From Cherax quadricarinatus (Eukaryota > Arthropoda > Malacostraca > Decapoda > Parastacidae): a DNA stretch of 64,000 bases. Of the stretch, positions 1 through 10,900 are shown one piece after another. The translations under genes and the position numbers were made by a program. A model generated the notes under the pieces. It did no database searches. It was not told the origin of the DNA and saw only the letters and a program-made list of their open reading frames with translations. How positions within the stretch are numbered: the first letter of the stretch is position 1; each line of letters opens with the position of its first letter. Where the stretch lies: NCBI RefSeq assembly GCF_038502225.1, contig NC_091298.1:45080978-45144977 (forward strand), in the 5' to 3' direction.

Positions 1-1590
1 GAGACAGGAAGGGCTGTGGGAAGACAGCACAGAAGGGAACATCAAAAGGGAATATACCAACAAGTGTTGGATGACATACGAACAACTGAGGAGGAGGTGA
101 AGAAGCTCTTAAGTGACCTTGACACCTCAAAGGCGATGGGACCAGACAACATCTCCCCATGGGTCCTTAGAGAAGGAGCAGAGATGCTGTGCGTGCCTCT
201 AACCACAATCTTCAACACATCCCTTGAAGCTGGGCAACTACCTGAGAAATGGAAGACAGCTAATGAAGTCCCCATATTTAAGAAAGGAAACAGAAACAAG
301 GCACTAAACTACAGACCTGTGTCTCTGACATGTATTGTGTGCAAAGTCATGGAGAAGATTATCAGGAGGAGAGTGGTCGAACACCTGGAAAGGAACAAGA
401 TTATAAATGAAAACCAGCATGGGTTCATGGAAGGCAAATCTTGTATCACAAACCTCCTGGAGTTTTATGACAAGGTAACAGAAGTAAGACACGAGAGAGA
501 GGGGTGGGTAGATTGCGTTTTCCTAGACTGCAGGAAGGCTTTTGACACAGTTCCCCACAAGAGATTAGTGCAAAAGCTGGAGGATCAGGCACATGTAAAA
601 GGGAGGGGACTGCAATGGATAAGGGAATACCTGACAGGGAGGCAGCAACGAGTCATGGTACGTGAAGAGGTATCACAGTGGGCGCCTGTTACGAGCGGGG
701 TCCCACAGGGGTCAGTTCTAGGACCAGTGCTATTTTTGATATATGTGAATGACATGATGGAAGGAATAGACTCTGAAGTGTCCCTGTTTGCAGATGTCGT
801 GAAGTTGATGAGAAGAATTAAATCGGACGAGGATGAGGCAGGACTGCAAAGAGACAAATGGACATGTGGTCCAGTATCTGGCTTCTCGAATTCAATCCAG
901 CCAAATGCAAAGTCATGAAGATTGGGGAGGGGCAAAGAAGACCGCAGACAGAGAATAGGCTAGGTGGACAAAGACTACAGACCTCACTCAGGGAGAAAGA
1001 CCTTGGGGTGACCATAACACCGAGCACATCACCGGAGGCACACATCAACCAAATAACCGCTGCAGCATACGGGCGCCTGGCAAACCTGAGAATAGCGTTC
1101 CGATACCTTAATAAGGAATCGTTCAAGACACTGTACACTGTGTATGTTAGGCCCATACTGGAGTATGCAGCACCAGTCTGGAACCCACACCTGGTCAAGC
1201 ACGTCAAGAAGTTAGAGAAAGTACAAAGGTTTGCAACAAGGCTAGTCCCAGAGCTCAAGGGAATGTCGTACGAGGAAAGGTTAAGGGAAATCGGACTGAC
1301 GACACTGGAGGACAGAAGGGTTAGGGGAGACATGATAACGACATACAAGATACTGCGGGGAATAGACAAGGTGGACAGAGATAGGATGTTCCAGAGAGGG
1401 GACACAAGGACACAACTGGAAGCTGAAGACTCAGACGAGTCACAGGAACGTTAGGAAGTATTTCTTCAGTCATAGAGTTGTCAGCAAGTGGAATAGCCTA
1501 GCAAGTGAAGTAGTGGAGGCAGGAACCATACATAGTTTTAAGAAGAGGTATGACAAAGCTCAGGAAGCAGAGAGAGAGAGGACCCAGTAG
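1..1590 (+). pseudogene. CR1-like non-LTR retrotransposon, RT and C-terminal region (family F), frameshifted
   Basis: The window opens inside a reverse transcriptase. The first open stretch (16-918) shows the RT blocks in order: KAMGPDNISPW, YRPVSLT, FLDCRKAFDTVPH (catalytic Asp near residue 171), [14 protein letters not shown] (near 227) and FADV (near 258), where the usual FADD has lost its second Asp. The frame then shifts near 845-858, and the thumb/C-terminal region continues in another frame to 1454. A second shift near 1430-1441 carries the end (RKYFFSHRVVSKWNSLA) to a TAG at 1588. With two shifts and a damaged YxDD-type box it cannot be active. The 3' UTR runs to about 1648 and ends in a CA/TA microsatellite. 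CR1/Jockey-type placement comes from the RT motifs only; EN and ORF1 lie outside the window. Confidence 0.85.
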
Positions 1591-1650
1591 CGATCAGTGA
1601 AGAGGCGGGGCCAGGAGCTGAGTCTCGACCCCTGCAACCACAATTAGGTG

Positions 1651-1761
<111 letters not shown>

Positions 1762-1959
1762 TATAAATATATTGAAAAAATTATCTATGATTCTGTAAAA
1801 GAACTTTTTGTAATAGTTAAATTTTTAGGGGAGTTCGGCGCCCCTTAAAAATTGGACTTTATCCAAAAATAATATGCAGATAGATTTATTTATTTCATAA
1901 ACAATGAAACAAAAAAATATTTATGGATAAAACTTAAATTTTTAAATGGGCCTCAGAAA

Positions 1960-2310
1960 ATAAAATGAAGTTCAGTGAGAACAAATTTCGATTTCTCTTC
2001 TATGGAAAACTCGGGAAATAAAAACTATATGGGAGTATTAAATTCCAACCACACAACAGAGCGAGAAACTAATGTGAAGGACCTGGGAGTGATAATGTGA
2101 GAGAATCTCACTTTCAAAGTTTACAACAATGTATCTACCACATCTAGGAAAATGATAGGATGGATAATGAGAACCTTCAGAACAATAATGATTCTTTTCA
2201 AAATCGCTTGTGCTCTCTAGGCTGGAATATTGCAGTACACTATATGCCCCCTTCAAGGCTGGCGATATTGCAGACCTGGTGAATATACAGAGAGCTTTCA
2301 CTACATGTAT
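1960..2310 (+). pseudogene. CR1-A relic 1, RT thumb fragment
   Basis: A diverged plus-strand piece of the same family as 15855-17803. Recognisable segments are KDLGVIM near 2070, GWIMRTFR near 2160 and RLEYCSTLYAPFKAGDIADL near 2218-2276, matching the thumb/connection region of the longer copy. It carries in-frame stops and deletions. It ends abruptly where an oppositely oriented CR1-A 3' end begins. Confidence 0.75.
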
Positions 2311-2324
2311 ACCAGGAGTATACC

Positions 2325-2735
2325 TGGAGTATACCTGGAGAGAGTTTTGGGGGCCAACGCCCCCGCGGCCGGGTCTGTGACCAGACCTCAAGGTGGACCA
2401 GGGCCTGATCAACCAGGCTGTTACTGTTGGGCGCATGTAAACCAACGTGCGAACCACAGCCCGGCTGATCAGGTACTGACTTTAGGTGCCTGTCCAGTGC
2501 CTGCTTGAAGACAGCCAGGGGTCTATTGGTAATCCTCCTTATGTATACTGGGAGGCAGTTGAACAGTCTTGGGCCCCTGACACTTATTGCTTTGTCTCTT
2601 ATCGTGCTGGTGACACCCCTGCTTTTCATTGGGGGAATGTTGCATCGTCTGCCGAGTCTTTTGTTTTCACAGGGAGTGATTTTCGCGTGCAAGTTTGGTA
2701 CTAATCCCTCTAGGATTTTCCAAGTGTATATTATC
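2325..2735 (-). pseudogene. CR1-A relic 2, C terminus and 3' UTR
   Basis: Minus-strand C terminus of CR1-A with SVRGPRLFNCLP, RPLAVFKQALDRHLKSVPDQ and SNSLVDQALV, followed by the family's GC-rich 3' end (GCCCCCGCGGCC on the plus strand) and the short CCAGGTA-type terminal repeats, here expanded as tandem TACCTGGAGTA. Short tandem repeats at the 3' terminus are typical of CR1-clade elements. 5'-truncated. Confidence 0.8.
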
Positions 2736-2737
2736 TG

Positions 2738-3090
2738 GAGTTACCTGGAGAGAGTTCCGGGGGTCAACGCCCCCGCGGCCCGGTCTGTGACCAGGCCTCC
2801 TGGTGGATCACAGCCTGATCAACCAGGCTGTTGCTGCTGGCTGCACGCAAACCAACGTACGAGCCACAGCCCGGCTGGTCAGGAACCGACTTTAGGTGCT
2901 TGTCCAGTGCCAGCTTGAAGACTGCCAGGGGTCTGTTGGTAATCCCCCTTATGTATGCTGGGAGGCAGTCGCCTACGTTCCAAGGGATAAAAGTCGAGGA
3001 ACTTCAACCGTTCCCAGTAATTTAGGTGTTTTATCGTACTTAAGTGTGCCGTGAAAGTTCTCTGTATATTTTCCAGGCCAGCAATTATAA
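2738..3090 (-). pseudogene. CR1-A relic 3, 3' end
   Basis: A second minus-strand 3' fragment beginning at the same terminal TACCTGGAGAG motif, so two copies lie head to tail with nearly identical 3' ends. It covers the C terminus, with an internal deletion near 2970 joining it directly to the HLNYWERLKFLDFYPLERRR segment. That segment is normally about 150 nt upstream in the element. Confidence 0.75.
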
Positions 3091-3552
3091 GTACAATAAA
3101 GTACCTCAATTACTGGAAACAGTTGAAGTCCCTTGATCTGTACTCCTTGGAATGCAGGCGAGAGAGATATAATACACACTTAGAAAATCTTAGTGAGATT
3201 AGTCCCAAGTCTGCAGACGGAAATTACTTTATGCAAGCAAAAGACTAGGCAAGAGGTGCCACATCCAACCAAAAGTACATTAAGTGACAACACAGTAAGT
3301 GTCAGGAGCCCAAGACTGTTCAACTGCCTCCCAGCATACATAAGAGTGATTACCAACAGACCTTTAGCAGTCTTCAAGAGGGAGCTGGACAGGCGCTTAA
3401 AGTCAGTGCCTGACCAGCCGAACTGTGGTTCGTACGTCGTTTGCTTACGGTCAGCAATAACAGACTGGTTGATTAGGCACTGATCCACAACGAGGCCTAG
3501 TCATGGACCAGGCCGCGGGAGCGTTGACCCCCACAACACCTTCCAGGTATAA
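3091..3552 (+). pseudogene. CR1-A relic 4, C terminus and 3' UTR
   Basis: Plus-strand fragment starting in the LNYWKQLKSLDLYSLECRRER segment, shifted in frame near 3190-3240, then SVRSPRLFNCLPAYIRVITN and the family's GC-rich 3' end finishing in TTCCAGGTATAA. It abuts relic 3 in inverted orientation at nearly the same internal position, giving a tail-out inverted pair. Confidence 0.75.
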
Positions 3553-3666
3553 CCTAAGAATTTTTTATCCATATTTTGCTATATATAGCACAGATTAGCT
3601 TAAATTTATTTAATGTTACTTGAAATAAGTAAAATACATATTAAAGTTATGTAGGCAGTAGGTAAA

Positions 3667-3722
3667 ATGAAAGGGGGTAAGGCAGCCGGGATTGATGGGA
3701 TAAAGATAGAAATGTTAAAAGC

Positions 3723-3725
<3 letters not shown>
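3667..3725 (+). pseudogene. Short RT fragment of another non-LTR element
   Basis: Translates as MKGGKAAGIDGIKIEMLKAG, the KA-G-DGI block found at the start of many non-LTR RT domains. Only about 20 codons remain, followed immediately by a TA array. The clade cannot be assigned. Confidence 0.5.

Positions 3726-3810
<85 letters not shown>
3726..3810. repeat. (TA)n microsatellite
   Basis: About 42 TA units directly adjoining the terminal inverted repeat of the element at 3811-4240. Confidence 0.95.
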
Positions 3811-3813
<3 letters not shown>

Positions 3814-4240
3814 GTGCCGAATAGGCAGAACTTGCGATCTTGGCTTAAATAGCAACACTCATCTTGCCATATAGGACAAGTGAAAATTTGTGTATGCAAT
3901 AATTTCGCCAAAATCATTCTGAACCTAACGAAAAAAAATATATTTCATTGTGTTTGTTTGGTATTAAATTATTGTAAACAAATCTAAAATATATTTAGTT
4001 GGGTTAGATTAAAATAAATTGTTCTTGTTATAATAAGGTTAGGTAAGTTTTCTAAGATTCTTTTGGTGCAAAATTAAAAATTTTTACATTAACATAAATT
4101 CTTTTGGTGCAAAATTAAAAATTTTTACATTAACATAAATGAAAAAAATATATCTTTAAACGTATAAGAGAAAATTTCAGAAAGGACTTAATTTTAAATG
4201 AGTTCTTGCTAATTGACCAGTTTTACATATTCGGCACGAC
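3811..4240 (+). mobile_element. Short terminal-inverted-repeat element (MITE-like), copy 1
   Basis: It begins GTCGTGCCGAATAGG and ends CATATTCGGCACGAC, giving 13 perfect terminal inverted bases that extend imperfectly to about 22. It has no coding capacity, an AT-rich interior, and sits beside a TA array. Two further copies lie at 53550-53937 and 54027-54413. This copy is 42 bp longer because of a direct duplication at about 4055-4139. Inverted ends plus TA context suggest a non-autonomous DNA transposon using TA targets (Tc1/mariner-like); that assignment is inference, since no transposase is present. Confidence 0.75.
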
Positions 4241-6479
4241 GTATACATGGGAAACAAATAATGATGTGTGCATTGTAAGATAGTGTGAACAATATATAGT
4301 GTGCAAGTTAATGTGTATTGTACTCTCCTCACCCTCTCTCCCGGGGCAACCCCCACCCAACAACCTGCGCCTCCCCCACCAACTACCAGAGCCTCCCCCA
4401 CCCACTACCAGAGCCTCCCCCACCCAGTTCCCAGCAGCAGTTTTCCCTTTCCCCTCCCAGCCCCTCACCAGCCCCTCAAACTCCACCAGGCCACCACGGT
4501 CAAGTTCACTACCTTCCACACACTATACCCACCCAGTATGTCATACTCCACTCCTACAGTCTAGTCTAGGCAGATGGATGCCAACCAGGAGGAAGCAAGC
4601 AGCCAGGGAAATGGCATGGTTGGCAATACTAGGAGAGGCAAGTGTCGGTCATGCTTACAGCCTCGTTGTCTCAACTCTAATGGTTTCCTCCACAACCACA
4701 GTAGTTGCCCTGGTTCAGGATGTTCTCATGTGGAAAGTGATGATCCAGATCCACCTCAGGCACCTGAACCCACTCCAACAGATCTCATGTCATCAGATAA
4801 TATCTTGGAAGCAAAGCAACAGATACCAGGACACTCACACATATTCCCAAAGCAGCCCGTCCACACGCAGCTGGGAAACTTACAAATCTCTTAATGCTCC
4901 ACCAACCATCAAGGCATGGCACAACTTGCTACTTTTTGGCAATGTCTGCTTAGCTGTGCCGGAAAGAAGGGGAAAGAGGCTAGCCTCAATGATCATTAAA
5001 TTTTTAAGAGACTTTCTTAGAACTGATAACCTCATTCGCCTTCCCGGTCAATACAAAAACGGGAGAGGCAAAACCCCAACTAACTCCACTGACAGTAAAA
5101 AAGTCAGAGTCCAGGCGAGCAAGAAAATTGAAGAGGGCAACACAGTGGGGGCAATCAGAATTATTACCAGTGAAGATACAGTTGCTGCCAGGGATGCTGA
5201 CACGGCTGAAGCACTTAGAGGAAAGCACCCTGCCAGGGAAACCAGGGGCACCAACAGCTCCAACACCTCTGTCCCCACTGTGGAACCATTGATTGTGGAA
5301 GACTCGGACGTTTACAAGCAATAATGTCGTTCCCATGTGGCTCTGCTGGGGGTTACACTGGAATAAGGCCGCAACATGGTTAATGGTTAATCCAGTTATT
5401 GGAGAGATTGCAGAGACACTGCTTTCAGAGATCACAAGGTTTGTCAACAATTCCTTGGCCGGTCTGATTCCTGACGAAATCAAACCTTTCTTTTTTGGTC
5501 CAACACTTTGTGCACTTAAAAAGGATGGAGGAATTAGGCCTATAGCAGTAGGCAACACTTTTTGCTGCCTCGCTTCCAAAGCTGCTGTCCAAAGCATTTG
5601 CGCAGAGGCAGCCATGATGCTTCAACCAAACCATCTTGGTTTTGGGGTCTCTCAATGGGGTGAAGCAGCAGTTCATGCAACAAGGGCGTATATCAACAAC
5701 CTGCCTGAGGACAATGCAGTGGTAAAATTAGGCTTCAAGAATGCATTTAATCTCCTCAAAAGAGATGTGGTATTAGTAGCGGTACAAGAACATTTCCCTG
5801 GTCTCTTCCCACTTGTTTCAGCTGGATATAGCAAGGAATAAATGCTCCTGTTTGGAGAGCATGAAATCACATCATCAGAGGGCACACCATTTCTCTTCTG
5901 TATAGCAGTTAGGGAAATCACAGTCAGACTGACCATTGAGCTAAACATCTGGTTCCTGGATGATGGCACACTAGCAGGTACAAAAGAGTCCCTCTTAAGT
6001 GATCTTACATAAGTGATGACACGGGGAAAGGAAATGAGTCTCATCCTGAATCCATCTAAATATGAAATCATCTCAGTCAGTCAACAAGTGATAAATGCAG
6101 TGAGATCCAAACTACCAGGAGCATCAGCCATTGCCCCTACAAATGGCATCTTGCTTGGAGCACCTCTGGGAAGCGATGCCATTGACACAATCCTCAGGAA
6201 GAAATTGGAAGAGTTGAGGAAAATGGAACAACGAATAGACAATCTTGACACCCCCGATGCCTTGTACCTTCTCACAAAGTGCTTGAGTCTACCCAGGTTG
6301 ACATATTTCCTAAGATGTGCACCTTCATATGATAACCCTATACTGCACGAATATGACAGCATCCTGAGGCAGATTTTTACGAAAGTACTTTACCTTACTC
6401 TAGAAGACAGGCAGTGGAACCAAGCTACACTTCCAGTCAGATAAATTAGACACATGTGCAACTATTGGGTATCTTTATT

Positions 6480-6520
6480 GAGGAAACGTTTCGCCACACA
6501 GTGGCTTCATCAGTTCATAC
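6480..6520 (-). ncRNA. Hammerhead ribozyme motif, left arm of foldback 1
   Basis: Minus strand: CTGATGA, stem II GCCAC/GTGGC with a TGT loop, GAAAC and the palindrome AAACGTTT as stem III, then CCTCAATAAAG. Stem I is weak (one mismatch in the first three pairs). One unpaired A lies between the CUGAUGA box and stem II, as in every copy here. Confidence 0.6.
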
Positions 6521-6756
6521 AAAGGAGAATCTTGAAGAACAGGAGGAGAATGAGGTAATCAGTCCCTCAGCCTTGAGTCGATGTGGTCAGTCCATCAATC
6601 TTGAATAGAATACGGCACGTGTGTGGAGAAGGAGCTTATAAACTGTAGGCAGGAGAGGTGCCATATTCTATTCAAGATTGATGGACTGACCACATCGACT
6701 CAAGGTTGAGGGACTGATTACCTCATTCTCCTTCTGTTCTTCAAGATTCTCCTTTG

Positions 6757-6797
6757 TATGGACTGATGAAACCACTGTGTGGCGAAACGTTTCCTCA
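6757..6797 (+). ncRNA. Hammerhead ribozyme motif, right arm of foldback 1
   Basis: GGACTGATGA, stem II ACCAC/GTGGC (one A-C mismatch), GAAACGTTTCC and CAATAAAG. Stem I pairs GGA with TCC. The predicted cut is after the second U of GUU. Confidence 0.6.
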
Positions 6798-8016
6798 ATA
6801 AAGATACCCAAGAGTTGCCCATGTATCTAATTTATCAACGTGTCGGTTCTCTGAACCATTCATCTACACTTCCAGTCAGACTAGGAGGCATTGGTATCCG
6901 CAAGTCATCACAGATTACACTACCCGCTTTTCTGTCCTCATACGTTAAATCCAGAGGGCTTGTAGCAGCAGTTCTCCCTGAACATCTTCGTGACAAGATT
7001 GGAGTCCAGGACCAAAAGTTCATTGACAGGGCCATGATCTGGGATAATCTAATGGGCTCTGAAACCAGATCTGTTCCCCCCAACAACTACAAACAGTCGC
7101 ACTGGGATGGCCCACTAGTGGAGAAAATAACCTCAACAATGCTTCAGAGTGTGTCAAGGAAGGATAGAGCCTGCCTCCTGGCAGTGAGAGCTCCTCATGC
7201 AGGGCACTTTCTGTTGGCTGTTCCCAACTCCAGCCTTAGCACACGGCTCGACCCACAGACCATCCACATTGATGTTGCTCTTCGACTTGCCGCCCCTATT
7301 CTAGCCGAACACAGGTGTATTTGTGGCAGTGAAGCAGCAGACCGATTCGGGTACCATGGTCTTGTGTGACGTAAATCCGAGGGAAAAACTGCAAGACATG
7401 AGGAGGTTAATAACATTATCAATAGGAGCCTCACAACAGCCGGATGCCCAGCAGTAAGGGAGCCACCCCAACTATGCAGATCTGATGGCAGCCAAAAGTG
7501 TCTAGATGGTATCACACTTGAATCATGGACAGACGGTAAGCAAGTAGTGTGGGACTACACACGTGCATCTACCTTGGCTGATACCTATCTCCAATACACC
7601 AGGGAGGAAGGAGGGGCAGCCGTTAGCTTCAGGAAGTCCCAAAAGTCTGGAAAATATGTAAAACCTGTCCATCAATTTATGTATTTTCCCATAGGCTCAG
7701 AGACCCTTGGCTCATGGGGAAAGAATGCACCTAAGTTCCTTAAGGAGCTAGGCAAAAGACTCATCAGGGTAACTAGGGATCCCAGGGCAGCTAGTTTTCT
7801 GTTCCAGCGATTCAGCGCTGCTGTTCAGAGGGGTAACGCCTGCTGTATTTTGGGCACGCACCCCAGTTCTGAAGAGCTGGATGAGATTTTCGCATTATAA
7901 TCAGTGACAAACACGTAACAATATGTACTAGACATGTATCCCTCACATCTCGTGTACTGTATATGCCATCTTTATATCAACAATGTATCTCTTAAACCTT
8001 TTGTACCATATTATGT

Positions 8017-8022
8017 AATAAA
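8017..8022 (+). terminator. Polyadenylation signal of RLE-RT copy 1
   Basis: AATAAA about 115 bases past the stop codon, followed by a 7-A run from 8036. This is consistent with the 3' UTR end of the retroelement. Confidence 0.6.
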
Positions 8023-8180
8023 ATATACCTGTTGGAAAAAAATAATGAAAAGATGGGGTGGTAGGGGAAGTGAAATATTCAAACGGCTTCAGGAAGAAAT
8101 CCAAATATTCTTCCTTGAAGCCTTTTTATCCACTTCTCCGAGGCTGTGGGTCCCACAATTTACACCAGAGGTGGACCCCA

Positions 8181-8275
8181 TCATATATATATATATATAT
8201 ATATATACATAAATATATATATATATATATATAAATATATATAAATATATAAATATATATTATATATATATTATT
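8181..8275. repeat. TA-rich microsatellite with ATAAATATAT interruptions
   Basis: Imperfect TA array between the 3' ends of the two convergent RLE-RT copies. The 140 bp before it (8043-8180) holds a small inverted repeat CTTCAGGAAGAA / TTCTTCCTTGAAG and nothing else recognisable. Confidence 0.9.
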
Positions 8276-10665
8276 TAAAGACAAAATACATTGACAAAAC
8301 ATTCACAAACATACACTAGGAGCTACATCTCGAATACTCCGTCCCCGGCGGTGGGCCGCATGCCCAGAATGCTGCAGGCATTTCCTCTCTGGATCGCAAC
8401 ACTGAGTCTCTGAAAGAGGAAGCTGGTCGCCCTGTGGTCCTTAGTTTCTATGATGAGCTTTTCACCCAGCTCTTTAAGGAACTTTAGAGCACACTTGCCC
8501 CATGCTCCAAGGGTCTCCGACCCTATTGGAATGAAGTTATAGCAAGGGGGAAGATCTTCATATTTGCGGATCTTCTGGATCTCCCTGTGGCTGGCAGCTC
8601 CACCCCCTTCCACTACAGAGTATGGCAAGTAGGTGTCTGCCAATGTGGCAGCACAGGTGTAGTCCCAGGCAATCTGCTTTCCATCCTTCCAAGGTAGCAT
8701 AGTGGCTCCATCAGGACGCTTTTGACTTCAGTCAGACCTCTGCACTTGGGGTTCCCATTGAGCTGGGCAACGGGCTGTGGCGAGGCTTCTCTTTATGATG
8801 TCATTGACCTCCTCATGCCTGGCATACTTCCCTTCTGCTGTGTGACACACGAGACCATGAAGTCCGAATTGATCAGCTGTCGCCCTGCCGCAAATACACC
8901 TATGTTCGGTGAGGATGGGGGTGGCTAGGCGAAGAGCAACACCAATCCGAGTGCCCAAGGAGGAATTGGGAACAACTAACAGGAAATCTCCTGAGTGTGG
9001 TGCCTTCACTGCCAGGAGACGAGCTTTGCCCTTTCCTGAGGCGTTGGAGAGCATTGTGTTGGCGATTTTTTCCATGATCGGTTTGTCCCAATGGGACTGT
9101 TTGTGTTCTTTGGGAGGAGCTGGTCTACTGGGGGAATCTGTAAGGGTGTCCCACCGAATTGCTGCTTCAGTAAACCTGGGGTCTTGAGCTCCTACCACGT
9201 CTCTCAAGCGTTCGGGAACAATCTTCTTGACTAATCCACTGGAAGCCAAACACGAAGACAGAATAGCAGGTAAAGCAACATGCATTGCTTTGCGCACCCC
9301 TATACCTCCCAGTCGCACTGGGAGGGTTGCCTGATCCCATTGCTAATCCACTAATGACAGGTTCAGTGCCTTCTTAAAGGTTGACCTCAAGTGTGCATCA
9401 TATTCGTCGAGTGTTGGGTTGTCAAAAGAGGGTGCACACCTCAGGAAGTAAGTGAGTCTTGGAATAGTAAGGCACCTTGTGAAGATTACAGAGCATCATG
9501 GGCATCAAGATTGCTTATTCTCTCCTCCATTCTCATCAGGCCATTCAATTTGTCCTTGAGGACTGTGTCAATGGCCTGGTGACCTAGTGGTGCTCCCAAG
9601 AGGGTACTGTTGGACGGAGTGGTAGTAGAGACTTCTGGGAGGATTCTTCACACAGCATTGATTATTTCCTGATTCGCCATGATTTCACACTTGGAGGGAT
9701 TGAGGATGAGTCCCAAGTCTTCTCCCTGTGTTTTCACCAGTTGTAGGTCCCCTACCAGGGACTCTTCACTACCTGCCAGAGTGCCATCATCCAGGTACCA
9801 GATGTTGAGCTCGCTGCATAGGCTGGAAGTTAGTTCTCTTACTGCCAAGCAGAAGAGAAGTTGAGCTAGTGGGTCACCCTGCTGAACACCTTCTGATGAG
9901 AGAATTTCATGCTCTCCAAACAAAAGAATTGAGGGTTTACTGTAGCCGGCTGAAATGAAGGGAAAAAGACTGGGGAACTGATCCCGAACAGCTGGCAACA
10001 GCATCTCTCTTCACCATATTAAAGGCATTTCTAAAATCAAGTTTGACTACTGTCTTGTCTTCTGGTAGGTCCCTGATGTAGACCCTTGCCGCATGAGCTG
10101 CAGCTTCACTGTCTTGAGAGACCCCAAAGCCCAGTTGGTGTGGCTGGAGTAAACTGGCAGCTTCTAGGCGAATATTTCTTACTGCTGCTTTGGCAACAAG
10201 ACAGCGAAGAGTGTTTCCAACCGCAATGGGTCTGATTCCCCCATCCTTCTTCTTCTTCAACGCACACAGTGAAGCTCCAGAAAAGAAAGGTTTAATTTCT
10301 TCTGGGATTTTCCCAGCCAGACAGTTGTTTACGAAAGTTGTTAACTCGGTGAGAAGAATTGATGCAGATGCACCGAGTACTGGATTTACCATCTCTTTGA
10401 GGTGCTGAGGTCGAATTCCAGTGTAACCTCCTGCAGATCCTGCAGGAAATGGCACAATCGCCTTATAGACTTCCGATTCTGGTAAAATTAATTGTTCAGT
10501 GATGGGGTCTTCCTCAGGGTTGTTGATGATGGCTATGGTATCCCTGGTTGGATGTTTGTCTCTTAGTGCTTGGGCTGTGGTCTCATCTTTGGGGGCTACA
10601 GTGTCGTCACTTGTAATTATTCAGATTGCTCCCACTGTGTTACCTTCTTCGATTTTTTTGCTAAC
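8276..10665 (-). pseudogene. RLE-RT copy 2, broken
   Basis: Minus-strand copy of the family at 4299-7900, truncated at its 5' end. From high to low coordinates: the SAGGYTGIRPQHLKEMVNPV region and GGIRPIAVGNTLRCLVAKAA (10455-10190), KLDFRNAFNMVKRD near 10030, GVQQGDPLAQLLF near 9880, IWYLDDGTLAG near 9800, then MRLGGIGVRK to the CCHC-like CICG...LHGLVC and ARHEEVNDIIKRSL (9318-8728), and the WKDGKQIAWDYT nuclease-like tail (8700-8323). All four putative zinc ligands survive here, unlike copy 1. Frameshifts near 10000, 9650-9320 and 8720 inactivate it. The 3' UTR reaches about 8276, where TTTAAATAATATA runs into the TA array. Confidence 0.75.
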
Positions 10666-10763
10666 CTGTGCACAGGTTAGCCGCAGCCGCAGCCCTTTTC
10701 AGGAGGGACCACTCAGGAATACAGCGTTCAGCCGCAGGGACCACTGAGCCGCCTTCGGCACTA

Positions 10764-10865
<102 letters not shown>

Positions 10866-10900
10866 AGGAATTCGCGAGAGCATGCGAAATATACACAAAC

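Larger units (their letters stand above)
6442..6867. mobile_element. Hammerhead-bearing foldback insertion 1
   Basis: An insertion of about 426 bp splitting RLE-RT copy 1, flanked by a perfect 13-bp direct repeat ACTTCCAGTCAGA (6429-6441 and 6868-6880). Its two halves are inverted: the left arm reads TAAATTAGACACATGTGCAACT into a hammerhead on the minus strand, and the right arm carries the plus-strand hammerhead and the same tail. The centre (about 6626-6660) is unpaired. The right arm ends with GTGTCGGTTCTCTGAACC and CATTCATCTAC, exactly as in the insertion at 28996-29188. Penelope-like elements are known to carry hammerheads in their terminal repeats; no Penelope RT or GIY-YIG domain is present, so this copy is non-autonomous. 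Confidence 0.8.
4299..7900 (+). pseudogene. RLE-type retroelement polyprotein (RLE-RT copy 1), broken
   Basis: A long coding trace in several frames. A Pro-rich lead and a Cys/His cluster (KCRSCLQPRC then HNHSSC, 4635-4720) sit at the N terminus. RT blocks follow: GGIRPIAVG near 5527, NAFNLLKRD near 5740, WFLDDGTLAG near 5950. The C terminus (6864-7900) has CICG...HGLV, an ARHEEVNNIINRSL helix and an LDGITL...VVWDYT stretch. This resembles the CCHC plus restriction-like (PD-(D/E)XK) endonuclease of early-branching non-LTR elements such as the R2 group. The codon of the last motif Cys is a TGA stop (7367-7369). Other breaks: stops near 5840 and 6010, several frameshifts, and the foldback insertion at 6442-6867. 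The RT is unlike its CR1 and L1 neighbours, so the clade stays tentative. Confidence 0.7.

Noticed and set aside
4299..4570. Pro-rich frames of 83-87 residues in three phases
   Set aside because: A CCACC-rich tract stays open in all phases; only the phase leading into the Cys/His cluster and RT is likely part of the retroelement.
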